Below are positions 31,947 to 42,444 of a DNA stretch of 64,000 nucleotides, piece by piece. The stretch's first letter is position 1, and every line of letters starts with the position of its first letter. The stretch lies in contig OY294045.1 of the NCBI GenBank assembly GCA_958510825.1, positions 11,769,916 to 11,833,915 of the forward strand, read 5' to 3'. The DNA is from Brachypterus glaber (lineage: Eukaryota > Arthropoda > Insecta > Coleoptera > Kateretidae). The notes below the pieces were generated by a model. The model was not told the origin of the DNA. It saw only the letters and a list, made by a program, of their open reading frames with translations, and ran no database searches. The translations under genes and the position numbers were made by a program.

Positions 31947-34900
31947 ATGGAAGATTTAAATAAAATGGATCTTAGATATTTGACGGTAGAGCAAATAAAT
32001 TATGAATTGCGTATTAGGTCTTTAACGGCTAGGAATGATAGAAATGCGAAAATTAAAACATTGAGTAGAGCTATAGCAAGGGAAACGGAGGACAATAAAT
32101 ATGTCGATCCGGAGTTTAATTTCAATAATGAGGTAAAAGCTATTAATGATAATATTGATATTGTAAAAACTTTAGTTAAAGAACTTGAGGAGTTTGAGTA
32201 CTCAATTTCTCAACTCATTCGTATAAAGTCAAATCTAGCGCACATAAATAAGCGTTTAAATAGGTTTCCGGAAGTAAAGGATAAAGAAGCAGATAGGACA
32301 AAATTTTTACAGATTTCTAAAGCCACTTGTTTAGAATTAGAGGCGGATTTGATTGAGGCTCATACTGCGCATGAGAATAAGGTCAATGAAACTAATATGA
32401 CAAGAATTTCTTTAAATGACACAACGTTTCATGCAGCAGCTAATACTTCGGCTAGATCAGACCCGGACTTTATAAAGCCTGTACCTGTTTATAAATGGGG
32501 TGTTTCTTTTGACGGTACTGGAGACGTACTTTCGTTCATTGAAAAAGTAGATTATTTAAAAGTTTGTAGAAACGTCTCAGATGAAATTTTATTTAAAACA
32601 GCTTATGACTTATTTAAAGAGCCGGCGCTCTCTTGGTTTTTGTCAGTTAAAAGTTCAGTTAATAATTGGTCAGAGTTAATAGGATTATTAAAGAAAGAAT
32701 TTTTGTCTGCTAGTGTAGATGATCATACTTGGGATGACATCAGGGCAAAGTATCAAAAACCAAATGAGTCAATTTCAGTTTTTACAGCGGCTATGGAGAC
32801 ATTATTTAAGAGACTTTTGCGTTATCCTAGTGATTTTACAAAATTGAAAACAATTAGGGAAAGGATACTTCCACATTATTTTACTCCGTTATCATTAGTA
32901 GAAGTAAACTCGATTGAAGACCTCAGAAAGTATTGTAAAAAGTTAGATGAAGCTTACATTTTGAAACAAAAAAGTGTAACAAATAAAAACGCAATTTATA
33001 AGAAATCAGTACCTAGGGTAAATGTGGTAGAAACTCAAGATAGTAGTTTTGCAGAGGAAAGTAGTTGTGTAAATAAAGCAAGTAGTAGTAAAAATGTTTG
33101 TAAAGAAGGGCACTGTTGTCAGATAAATTCAAATAGTAATTTTAGTAACAATTTTAGAAATAATAATAATAGTAATGGTAACTATAATAGAAATTTCAGA
33201 AATAATGGATATAAATCTTTTGGTAGTAATAGTAGCAGTAATTTTAATAGTAATAAAAATCAGAAAAATAGCAGTTCAGAAAATAATAGTACAGTAAATA
33301 GTAGTAATCAAGTAAAGCAAATAGTCTGTTATAATTGTAATGGAATTAATCATGTTTTTAGTAAATGTCTTGCAAAAAGGACTAAGTTTTGTTACCGTTG
33401 TGGAAAAAAAGACGTATTTTTAAAAGATTGTTCTAATTGTCAAAAAAAATGTAGAGCAGTAGTGGGAAATCCCGGCCGACGCTCACTACTTCATAAGGCC
33501 ATACCTGATAGTAAGATAACTAGTAGCTACGAAGACAATTGGTTCAATTGGACAATTTGGCTAGAAAAAGTAAAAGCATTTTATAAAAATCACTTAATTT
33601 CCTTAGTAAATTTAAATCCTTTTGAAAATTTACCAAATGATAATAGGCCTTATATAAAAGCAAGTATCGCTAATAAGCAAATAGTAGCATTAATAGATAC
33701 TGGCGCTAACTGTTCAGTTATAGGAAATTTGGGAATTAGTTTGATTAAAAGTTTAAATTTAGAAATTTGTAATAGTAGTATACCATATGTAACTACGGCT
33801 GATAAGGCACATCAAAAAGTTTTAGGTTTTGTGGAGTTACCAATTACAGTCAATGATACAGTAAATGTTTTAAAAATTTTAGTAGTACCGACTTTGCAAA
33901 CAGAATTTATTTTTGGAGTAGATTTTTTGAAACAATTTTCTATATCTCTAAGTTTCGAAAATAATTCTTGGAAATTTTTGAATAAAGTAGAAATAAATAG
34001 TATTAATTCTAGTAATGAATTTGGAATTTTAGAGTTAAGTAGTGATCAGGAACATTTAGCTAATAAAGTTAAAGATTTGTTCAAAGAACTAAAAAAAGAT
34101 AAGTTAGGGTGTACTCATATAATGAAACATGATATTGATACTGGGGATAACAAACCTTTTAAAATGCGACAATACCAAATGTCTCCGTATATGCAAGAAA
34201 TTTTAGTTAAAGAATTAAAAGATATGTTAGCACAAGGGGTAGTCTCTCCTTCGAATAGCGATTATAATAGTCCGGTATTGTTAGTGAAAAAATCTGATGG
34301 ATCGCATAGGCTTTGTTTCGATGGTAGAAAATTAAATGCTCAAACAAAGAAGGATTCTTATCCATTACCAAAAATTGATAGAATTTTAAGTATGCTTGGT
34401 AAGGCGAGATATATTTCTACAATCGATCTGAAAAAAGCTTTTTGGCAGATTCCACTGACTGAAAGGTCAAAGGAAAAATGCGCTTTCACTGTACCTGGCT
34501 ATGGTCTATTTCACTTTAATCGTATGTGTTTTGGGTTGGCTAACGCGGCGCAAAGGCAACAACGATTGATGGATAAATTGTTTGGTGCTGCCTTTGAACC
34601 ATATATTTTTGTATATTTAGATGACATAATAATAGTATCATCTAGTTTTGAAGAACATATACGTCTGCTAAAAGAGGTTTATCGTATTTTAAAAGAAGCT
34701 AATCTTACAATAAATTTTGATAAGTGTAAATTTTTTAGAAAATCATTAAAGTATTTGGGTTTTGTTTTGGATAGAGAAGGGTTACGCACAGATATAGAAA
34801 AAGTACAGGATATGTTAAATTATAAACGTCCTAGTACAACTACAGAGATTAAACGGTTTATAGGGTTATGTTCATGGTACAGACGGTTTGTAAAAAATTT

Positions 34901-36749
34901 TGCAACGTTAGTAGCACCACTTAATGCTTTGCTGAAAGGTTTAGGAAAGAAACAACCAATTAAATGGAATAATGAAGCTGAAGTCGCGTTTGTTAAAATA
35001 AAAGAAGCTCTTGTTTCAGCTCCGGTTTTAACCAGTGCTAGGTACGACCTTGTTTTCACCATACAATGTGACGCTAGTAATGTAGGTTTGGGAGCAGTGT
35101 TAACACAGGTTCAGGAGGGAAAGGAAAAGGTTATTGCATACGCCTCAAGAACTCTCTCAAGATCAGAAAGAAATTTTAGCACCGGTGAAAAAGAATGTTT
35201 AGCTCTTTTATTCGCGATTGATCGTTTCAGGGGATATATTGAAGGAGTTAGGTTTAATGTTATAACAGACCATTCTAGTTTAAAGTATTTAGCAAATTTT
35301 AAAGACCCGACAGGAAGAATTGCTAGATGGGCGGTTAAACTCCAACAGTATGACATGAATATTACATATCGTAAGGGTAGTTTACAAGTAGTTCCAGATG
35401 CATTAAGTAGGGCTTTTGAAGAAGTTGAACCAGAAAAACCAGTATTTCCGTCAGTTAATTTAATATCATTTGATTCGGAACAGTATGGTAAAGATGAGTA
35501 CTATGTTTCATTAAGAGAAAAGATATTGAAGAGTCCAAATCAATATAAAGAGTATAGAATTGTAGAAGATAAAATATATAAATTTGATCGTTCTAATTTA
35601 GGTATTAAAACGAATATTAAAGAGTGGAAGTTGTTGGTTCCGAGACTCTGTAGGGTGCTTGTTAGGAAAGAATGTCATGATGATCCTTTAGCAGCTCACA
35701 TGGGTTTTTATAAAACTTTTAATAGGGTATCACAAGAATATTTTTGGCCACGTATGAGATCAGATATTTTGAAATATGTTAAGTGTTGTAAAATTTGCGC
35801 TGAACAAAAGGTTCCGAATTATGCACGTCATGGGTTGATGGGTAAAGAAAAGAATATTAGTTTCCCTTGGCAGTGTATTTCAACAGATTTTATAGGTCCA
35901 TTACCTAGATCGAATGGAGGGTTTTGGTATTTATTAGTAGTATCTGATTGGTTCACAAAATATACACTTTTACAACCTTTGAAAACAGCTACTGCTCAAG
36001 GTGTAATAAAATTTATAGAAAATCAGGTGTTCTTAATATATGGCGTACCGCAGTACATTATTGTCGATAATGGTACTCAGTTTGCTGGGAAAGCTTTCAA
36101 AAAGCTTGCGGACGACTATCAAGTTCAAAAAATCTGGTACAATGCCAAATTTCATTCACAAGTAAATCCTACAGAAAGACAGAATCGAACGGTAGAAACG
36201 GCGATAAGGTCTTATATAAAAGAAAATCACCGGGAATGGGATAAAAATATAGGTAAAATAGGTCTTGCGCTTCGTACCGCAGTTAATGAGGTCCACGGAC
36301 ATTCGCCGGCGTTTCTCAATTTTGGAAGAATCGTACCTTTAACAGGGGCTTACTATGGCAAAGTTTCGTCCACTCAAGACGTTGAGTTGGAACCGGATTC
36401 TCGGGAAATGTATTTTAAGGATTTAGTTGGGTTAAAAGACATTTTTGCGGATGTAAAAACTAAATTGCATGAAGCATACGAGCGAAATAGAAGAGCCTAT
36501 AACCTTAGAAAGCGTGACGTAACGTTCACGATAGGTGAGAAGGTATGGAAAAGAAATAAAGTTCTTTCCAGCGCAGTAAATTATTTTGCGTCAAAATTAG
36601 CGCCTAAGTACGTGTTATGTAAGATAATAGGTAAAAAGTCAAATTTGGTTTATGTGTTACAGGATAAAAACGGTCAATCCATTGGAGACTGGCACGTTAA
36701 AGATCTTAAGAAATATTTGGGTTCGAATAGTGATGTATCCGTCGGATAA
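31947..36749 (+). CDS. gag-pol: Gag-Pol polyprotein
   Basis: 1600 residues in one frame, so no frameshift is needed between gag and pol. Gag: an N-terminal segment resembling a SAP-like helix pair (residues 9-45), a capsid-like region at about 180-320 (YKWGVSFDGTGD onward), an Asn/Ser-rich linker at 394-455, a CCHC knuckle (C461, C464, H469, C474) and a second four-Cys motif (C482, C485, C495, C498) lacking the His. Protease: IDTGA with catalytic D584. Reverse transcriptase: D827 and YLDD (D892, D893). RNase H: D1042, E1083, D1108, D1151. Integrase: zinc site H1244, H1251, C1281, C1284 and the D,D35E triad D1314, D1374, E1410, then a C-terminal LAPKYVLCKI segment like a GPY/F module. Every catalytic residue I can place is present. 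ATG at 31947 is taken because it precedes the whole Gag region. It lies in the virus-like particle and copies and integrates the element. Confidence 0.96.
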   Translation: MEDLNKMDLRYLTVEQINYELRIRSLTARNDRNAKIKTLSRAIARETEDNKYVDPEFNFNNEVKAINDNIDIVKTLVKELEEFEYSISQLIRIKSNLAHINKRLNRFPEVKDKEADRTKFLQISKATCLELEADLIEAHTAHENKVNETNMTRISLNDTTFHAAANTSARSDPDFIKPVPVYKWGVSFDGTGDVLSFIEKVDYLKVCRNVSDEILFKTAYDLFKEPALSWFLSVKSSVNNWSELIGLLKKEFLSASVDDHTWDDIRAKYQKPNESISVFTAAMETLFKRLLRYPSDFTKLKTIRERILPHYFTPLSLVEVNSIEDLRKYCKKLDEAYILKQKSVTNKNAIYKKSVPRVNVVETQDSSFAEESSCVNKASSSKNVCKEGHCCQINSNSNFSNNFRNNNNSNGNYNRNFRNNGYKSFGSNSSSNFNSNKNQKNSSSENNSTVNSSNQVKQIVCYNCNGINHVFSKCLAKRTKFCYRCGKKDVFLKDCSNCQKKCRAVVGNPGRRSLLHKAIPDSKITSSYEDNWFNWTIWLEKVKAFYKNHLISLVNLNPFENLPNDNRPYIKASIANKQIVALIDTGANCSVIGNLGISLIKSLNLEICNSSIPYVTTADKAHQKVLGFVELPITVNDTVNVLKILVVPTLQTEFIFGVDFLKQFSISLSFENNSWKFLNKVEINSINSSNEFGILELSSDQEHLANKVKDLFKELKKDKLGCTHIMKHDIDTGDNKPFKMRQYQMSPYMQEILVKELKDMLAQGVVSPSNSDYNSPVLLVKKSDGSHRLCFDGRKLNAQTKKDSYPLPKIDRILSMLGKARYISTIDLKKAFWQIPLTERSKEKCAFTVPGYGLFHFNRMCFGLANAAQRQQRLMDKLFGAAFEPYIFVYLDDIIIVSSSFEEHIRLLKEVYRILKEANLTINFDKCKFFRKSLKYLGFVLDREGLRTDIEKVQDMLNYKRPSTTTEIKRFIGLCSWYRRFVKNFATLVAPLNALLKGLGKKQPIKWNNEAEVAFVKIKEALVSAPVLTSARYDLVFTIQCDASNVGLGAVLTQVQEGKEKVIAYASRTLSRSERNFSTGEKECLALLFAIDRFRGYIEGVRFNVITDHSSLKYLANFKDPTGRIARWAVKLQQYDMNITYRKGSLQVVPDALSRAFEEVEPEKPVFPSVNLISFDSEQYGKDEYYVSLREKILKSPNQYKEYRIVEDKIYKFDRSNLGIKTNIKEWKLLVPRLCRVLVRKECHDDPLAAHMGFYKTFNRVSQEYFWPRMRSDILKYVKCCKICAEQKVPNYARHGLMGKEKNISFPWQCISTDFIGPLPRSNGGFWYLLVVSDWFTKYTLLQPLKTATAQGVIKFIENQVFLIYGVPQYIIVDNGTQFAGKAFKKLADDYQVQKIWYNAKFHSQVNPTERQNRTVETAIRSYIKENHREWDKNIGKIGLALRTAVNEVHGHSPAFLNFGRIVPLTGAYYGKVSSTQDVELEPDSREMYFKDLVGLKDIFADVKTKLHEAYERNRRAYNLRKRDVTFTIGEKVWKRNKVLSSAVNYFASKLAPKYVLCKIIGKKSNLVYVLQDKNGQSIGDWHVKDLKKYLGSNSDVSVG

Positions 36750-37569
36750 CTGCATGCATGAGTTTTTAAATTTCAGAAAGAAAAATAAAACCGTTAATTG
36801 TAAATATTAGCTAAGAGTGAGTAAAAGTCAAGTGTAAATAGTTAAATTTTATTTTAAATAAAATAAAGTCAAATATTGTAAAAAAAAAAATATTTTCTTT
36901 GATGCTCGAGGGATCAGGTCTAGAACTGATTGCTGCGACATTTTAGTAGATGGGTGTAGAGTGAGTGTTCTTCAGTTTTGATTGAGATCTTGATTAGAAT
37001 ACCTGAAAAATTAAAAGGTTAATAACGGTCAAAACTATGGACTAAAAAGTTTTTGGACTTAGTGTCAATAATAAGGATTATTGATATTAAAAAGTCATTG
37101 TTGTTGAATTTTAGTTAATAAGAATTTTCCCGATTATGTAACTTCCCGATTGTGTAACTATAACTCGATTTTGTCAATTCATGGATTTGTCTCTAGTAAA
37201 TAGGCGTGTGGTACGCGTAGATATCAGGCTTAACTAAAAATTCAATAAAAATGCATTCAATAACAAGTTCAATAAACATTGATTCAATATTGATTCATAA
37301 AAATTGGATAGAAATGCAATGAAAAATAAATAAATATTTTTATTTTTGTATATATTCGGAAAGGGGAATAAAGCTACAATAAATAATAAGTAAATTTAAT
37401 AGTTTTTGGTTACAGAATCAGAATATGCTAGTAGCATAAGTTAGGAGTAATTTTTTTTGGTTACGGGGTTATTCCTTGTGATATTGTAATGTTCTATTTA
37501 GAGTTAACTATTGGAGTTTATACTCTGGGTTAAAAAATATTTTTGGGAATAAATATTTTTTATTTATTC
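36750..37569 (+). other. Non-coding region between pol and the 3' LTR, with embedded poly(A) signature
   Basis: About 820 bp with no open frame, so no envelope gene. At 36857-36867 two overlapping AATAAA signals lie 12 bases before a run of eleven A (36880-36890), which looks like a cDNA poly(A) end buried in the element. Short TTCAATAA phrases repeat near 37240-37300. Confidence 0.75.
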
Positions 37570-37581
37570 GGAGGAGGGCTG
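37570..37581 (+). promoter_or_regulatory. Polypurine tract
   Basis: GGAGGAGGG followed by CTG, directly before the TG of the 3' LTR. In LTR elements this purine run resists RNase H and primes plus-strand DNA. The CTG between the purines and the LTR edge is slightly unusual. Confidence 0.75.
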
Positions 37582-39736
37582 TGTAGCAGTTATGACTGCC
37601 ACTGTTTTTAAAGATTACCTGATCTGTGTCACGTAATCATACGATGTTACCATTTTTTCAGAAGTTAGTATTTCTTTCTATTTGCACATATAAGATTGAG
37701 TACAGACTTATTGTATGGTCTTGTGGAAGTCTTGCGATGGTCCTTGATTCCATTTGCTGGGTCATTTTTCTTTTATTACAGAATTTGTCTTATTTTTGGT
37801 GTTTACTTTTGATAGCCTAAAATATAATAACAAACGTCTAGTAATCTACTACATTCAGTACTTGAGTTAGCTACTGATGTTTTTCAGCTAGTCTTACCTT
37901 TTTAATCACAGCTAAAGCTTCTGGAAGTCGGATAAAATCATTATCAAAGATTGTTTACCTAATTTTGAGGTTAGTTTTACTTCTACCCGCATTCAGGTAT
38001 ACAGTATGCATTGCATGGTCAGCTGATGACTTCAAGTTGGTTTATTTTCGTCGTATCATTTCTTAAACCATATGGAACGATTGTTAGATGTATGGCTAGG
38101 CATTTTAAACTTATTTAGAGTATTCTTTTTCTTTATTTTCAAGTATTATCGGGATTATGACTAGATGTTTTTTGTGTTGCCTACCCTCAAAATCGATTTG
38201 TTGTTCGTAGTTCCAAGTTTCGCCACGGGGGGAGTTTTGTACCTTGCCGGAGTTGAAGGGAGTGGCTTTCTTTTTCAAAACGACAAGCAATGGCGTTCAG
38301 GTCGTAAAATCAGAATCTGATTTTTGTGAAACCATCCGTGGTTTATGTTTGTGTAAAAATGTTGCAATAAGTTTGTAATGAAGTGTAGTATAATCCTACG
38401 TAATTAGTTCAAGCAGTTTTAATGGAAATTCCACAATATTCATCTTTCAAAAGGCGTACAGATGAAGGCTTCAGGCTGCAGAGTATTCTAGTATTCAGCA
38501 CTTACTGCTCCAATTAATTCAGTTTTGGACTGGATTGTTGGTGAAGCTTTTCCATTTCTGTTCTAACGTTCTTCGAATGTTTTGACGATACCTCTATCCC
38601 AAATTTTATGAATATTGTTGGTGAAGCTTTTATATTTTACAACGTTACCGTTATCTCAAATTTTACGAGTATCGATGGCGAAGCTTTCCATTTCAACTTT
38701 AACTTCAATTTTCATTGAGGTGTTCTTCAATTTTCCACATTAGTTTTCAAGAGTTTTCAAGATTTTTCAAGATGTTCAGTAAATTGCAGTACCGTTTTTA
38801 AGCCAAGAGGTTTACAAACGTTTCAATGGATCCTCAAGCGTTTGAGTTTCAAACGTGTTCAAATTTGTAAGGAGTTCTCAAGGCAAGGACAAGGAAATGT
38901 TCTGCACAGTGACGTACATCATCAGGGAGTGGGACAACGTATTTGGTCGTTCCAGGGACAACTTTAATTAACAGGTTTTTATAGTTTTAGTGCAAATAAT
39001 GAAAATGCGGTTTACTATATTTATTTTTGGTAAAATATCCAAGTTCTCAAATTTTAATATTTATTAAGGTGCTCTATTTTATTATGAATATTCTAGGTTG
39101 GTTTGTAAACAAAGTTGCAACTTTGGGCAGTACGCCTAGATTACTATTTTTCACTCATTAACACATACCTTATATTACTGTTTTTATTTAGGTTATTCAC
39201 CATAATAATTTTGGTATACATATTTTAACATTTTTGCAATAGGGTAGTTCACCACATTTTTTTTATATTTCGCAATGGGGTCTTTTCACCATACTTTTGG
39301 TAATTTATAATTTTATTTTAATTAATATGATTAATTAAAGTTGTCTACTTGTCATTTTAAATAAACATTGTAACAGCACATATTTGAGTTTTTGTTTAAA
39401 TTATAATCAACACAAGATATACAAATCTATTCAAATCATAGTTATTTTTCAGGTTTACACATGCTGTAAAAGATAATTAATATTCTAGTACATTATTTTT
39501 TATGTGTTTGAATCTTAACACATAAACTGCCAAGCACATGTATGTTTACAAGATTCTGGCGCCCAAGGTGTTAAACTAAGCTTATTATCATAATTTTTAA
39601 TCCATGAACCCCTGTGCCCGTACTGATGCCAGTTAGCCGATCGCAACCGTACATTTTCTTTTCTATAATAAGTAACCAGGGCAGCGCCTGATAATTTTTT
39701 AGTTTTTACTTATTCTAGACAGGAAAACGCGGTACA
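37582..39736 (+). repeat. 3' LTR
   Basis: Same length as the 5' LTR and identical by eye except A39444 (C at 30742). Polyadenylation signal candidate AATAAA at 39360-39365. Confidence 0.95.
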
Positions 39737-39740
39737 AAAG

Positions 39741-40290
39741 ATAGTATCCTAAAGTACTAGTTCATAACACCCGTTTTTAGGGCACGAGTTAAAAAAGTTT
39801 AGAAAACCAGCTGGTTACGGCGAGTTTTCTAAATTACTAGTGCGCTAAAAATGTATTATGAAAAGAGTGTTTAATGAAATATTTATTTAATATTTTTATA
39901 ATTTTGATTTTTTCTATTTTGCTCCAAAATTTAAAAAAACTTGCACTGATGACCTATTTAGGAATTTTTGTTTTGTGTTGGCGTTACAATTTTCGCTATG
40001 TTTGAAACTCAAACGATATTTTGATATATTTTATAGTCAGATCTTCTCTTTTTCACTGCAAGTAATCAAGTCACAATTATAACACGGAAAAATTAACTTA
40101 AAACACAATTTAGGAGAAAACTAAACTTAAAAGTGGTGTTGACATTTACACGGAAAACGCCACGCGATATTCTTTTGTCCTTTCTTGCCAACCCAAAAGG
40201 AAAAAAAAGAACTAGCCTCTTATAGGCCTATGAGAAGTAAAATGCCTGTGATTATGAACTTTTTAAGAGTCGCTAAATAAAAAAAAGTAT
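39741..40290 (+). repeat. Dispersed repeat family A, copy 4
   Basis: Starts ATAGTATCCTAAAGTAC directly after the retrotransposon target duplication and runs through the fold-back end (to about 39880), the GTTGGCGTTACA phrase and the GAGTCGCTAAATA end. More diverged than copies 1 and 2. Confidence 0.75.
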
Positions 40291-40904
40291 TAAATTCAAA
40301 CCCTAAGTTATGTCCTAAAATAAATATTTTTTACTTGGGATATAAATATTAACCCTACAAAATAGTGTTATTGGATTGAAATACTAAAAACATGGCAAGC
40401 CTCCAATATAAATACCTTATTCCTTGACAGTGAGCACTTCCTTCCTCTAAAAATGTTATCGTTTTAAAAGTCCAAGGGAAATTAAATAAAAATTGTCTTC
40501 TGGGTAACTTAATACAGTATTTATATTTTACCGAATTTAATAAAACTAGTTTACATTTTCTTTTATCTATCATATAAAAGAGAAAACAAACCTATATGTA
40601 GATGTGTTAAGCCACTTTCAGAATAGCTAGGAATTTGAAATTTGCCATGTAGACGGGTTATCTCCCACTACCACCCGAAAAATCCAAAACTTGACATTCG
40701 ATCCCTCTAACCTCCCCAGTTGGGAAAAATTATTAAACAGACTTCTAGAATAGCTAGATACTTGAAATTTGTATACCACACGATCCCAGAAAAAATCAGA
40801 AACATGCTATATTAAATAGTAGTAGTTAAATTTTTTGATAATGGTTAAAAAATATTTTAGCAAACTGCTAAATAACAGAATTTTATTTTTCTGCCTTGCG
40901 CTTA
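40291..40904. other. No gene seen
   Basis: No supported coding frame. A phrase ACTTTCAGAATAGCTAGGAA near 40613 has a diverged copy near 40740 (ACTTCTAGAATAGCTAG). Confidence 0.4.
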
Positions 40905-41010
40905 ACATACAATTTATTTTATTATTTATTTATTTACGTACTTATTTATTTATTTATTGTATCATGAAGAGCCCCAAATAAGCTTATGCTTGTGCTTGAG
41001 GCTCTCCATT
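40905..41010 (-). repeat. LINE 3' tail fragment
   Basis: On the minus strand AATGGAGAGCCTCAAGCACA, then GCATAAGCTTATTTGG, then ATACAATAAATAAATAAATA: a 3' UTR end with an AAAT-type tail. The same segment occurs at 63236-63320. No coding part remains. Confidence 0.6.
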
Positions 41011-41180
41011 AATTTTGAGAAAAACATTCAAGAAACTTGACAACCATACTTCAAAAATTTAAGAAATATCTTCATTTAACGGTAAGAATGTTTTACGAAG
41101 AATTTTTTAAGTGAAAACTTCTTTAGGCGCGTTGAGAGATTTTTGGTATGGGAAAATCTTATGCCAAAAAACACCTTGGC

Positions 41181-41280
41181 GAGGCCAGGTGAGGTCACGT
41201 GAGGTTAAGTGAGGACAAGTGAGGTAAAGTGAGGTCAATTGATGTCAAGTAAGGTAAAGTGAGATAAAGTGAGGTAAAGT
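41181..41280 (+). repeat. Decamer minisatellite, ten units
   Basis: Ten units of exactly 10 bp, consensus GAGGTAAAGT, with one or two changes in most units and no length change. Confidence 0.88.
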
Positions 41281-41415
41281 GATATATAAAAATGCATATA
41301 ATTATAGGCGAAAGATTTATTCGCAACTGAAGAGAAACCAGAGAATTATTAATGTATTTATCAAAAATATATCGGTCTGATTGTTATAGAATTGTAATTC
41401 TGAAAAACAATAAAC

Positions 41416-41760
41416 TATTCTATTCTATTCTATTCTATTCTGTTCTGTTCTGTTCTGTTCTGTTCTGTTCTGTTCTGTTCTGTTCTGTTCTGTTCTGTTC
41501 TGTTCTGTTCTGTTCTGTTCTGTTCTGTTCTGTTCTGTTCTGTTCTGTTCTGTTATATTCTATTCTATTCTATTCTATTCTATTCTATTCTATTCTATTC
41601 TATTCTATTCTATTCTATTCTATTCTATTCTATTCTATTCTATTCTATTCTATTCTATTCTATTCTATTCTATTCTATTCTATTCTATTCTATTCTATTC
41701 TATTCTATTCTATTCTATTCTATTCTATTCTATTCTATTCTATTCTATTCTATTCTATTC
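41416..41760 (+). repeat. Pentanucleotide microsatellite with a nested variant block
   Basis: Five TATTC, then twenty-two TGTTC, one TGTTA, then forty-one TATTC, 345 bp. It follows CAATAAAC directly, so it may have grown from the tail of a LINE. The long open frame across it (about 147 codons of Ser, Tyr, Phe, Leu, Ile, Cys, Val) is a consequence of the repeat. Confidence 0.95.
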
Positions 41761-42319
41761 TATTTAATTATAGCTCGGGGTGCCGAAAGATGTGAAAACC
41801 AGACTTATGTTAATTATTTTAATTTACAAATTATGAAATTTTAATTTTTGATACTACAATTAATTTGAAAATTAAAAAAAAAAACTCTGTTATTTCATAC
41901 TTTTAAGTTAAGTTTGGACTTCTGTCGGCAGTCCCCACGACTGCCCATGATTTTTTTAGTAAGGCAACATTTAAGAGTAAATACTTTTAATAAAAATATC
42001 ATGCTTAACACATTTTTGCCCCAAACTTTTTTATGTGTACGTTTTTTGATTTTTTTTGTAAAAAATATAGATTACTTGCGTAAAAATACATAAAAAATGT
42101 CATATAGTGGAGCAACCGTTTTCAAAAAAATGCAATTAAGAGGTAGTATTATTTTATGCCACCAAAAACGTTACTTTTAAAAAGGCTATTACTCCTTTAA
42201 TATTAAATTTAGGAGTTTTGGTGAAGAATACTTTTTTGCTCAGTTTTAAATGAAGAATCACCTTGCAGCATTAAAATTTTATTAATGCTTTTTTTTGTTC
42301 CCCATTCAATATAACATCT
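41761..42319. other. No gene seen
   Basis: No supported feature. Confidence 0.4.
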
Positions 42320-42444
42320 TCGAAGGGCCGTAGCTCCCTTAGGGCTCATTTCCGGACCAACCTTTATAGAAACTTTTTTTTATATTTTTCAATGTAAAAT
42401 CAGATTTTAAATTTTGGCATGGCCGTTACTGATCACCCTGTATA
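42320..42444 (-). repeat. ACAGGGT-ended dispersed repeat, copy 2
   Basis: Reverse complement of 11821-11945, ending ATCACCCTGTATA. Shares AGCTCCCTTAGGGCTCATTT with the first copy in inverted form. Confidence 0.65.

Larger units (their letters stand above)
28880..39736 (+). mobile_element. Complete Ty3/gypsy LTR retrotransposon
   Basis: A 10857-bp element: two 2155-bp LTRs (28880-31034, 37582-39736) that begin TGTAGCAG and end GGTACA, an internal 6547 bp, and a perfect 4-bp target duplication AAAG (28876-28879 and 39737-39740). By eye the LTRs differ at one position, C30742 versus A39444. The single gag-pol frame is intact. Domain order protease, RT, RNase H, integrase places it in Ty3/gypsy (Metaviridae). 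No envelope frame follows pol. The right edge abuts repeat family A (39741), so it inserted at or just inside that repeat. With intact parts and near-identical LTRs it is very young and may be able to transpose. Confidence 0.96.

Noticed and set aside
34820..35356. Two antisense frames of about 80 codons
   Set aside because: Shadows of the gag-pol frame on the opposite strand.
37570..37581. Possible envelope remnant upstream of the 3' LTR
   Set aside because: No open frame or membrane-like stretch exists between 36750 and 37569.
41352..41795. 147-codon open frame rich in Ser, Tyr, Phe, Ile
   Set aside because: It is the translation of the TATTC/TGTTC microsatellite; period five gives no stops in this frame.
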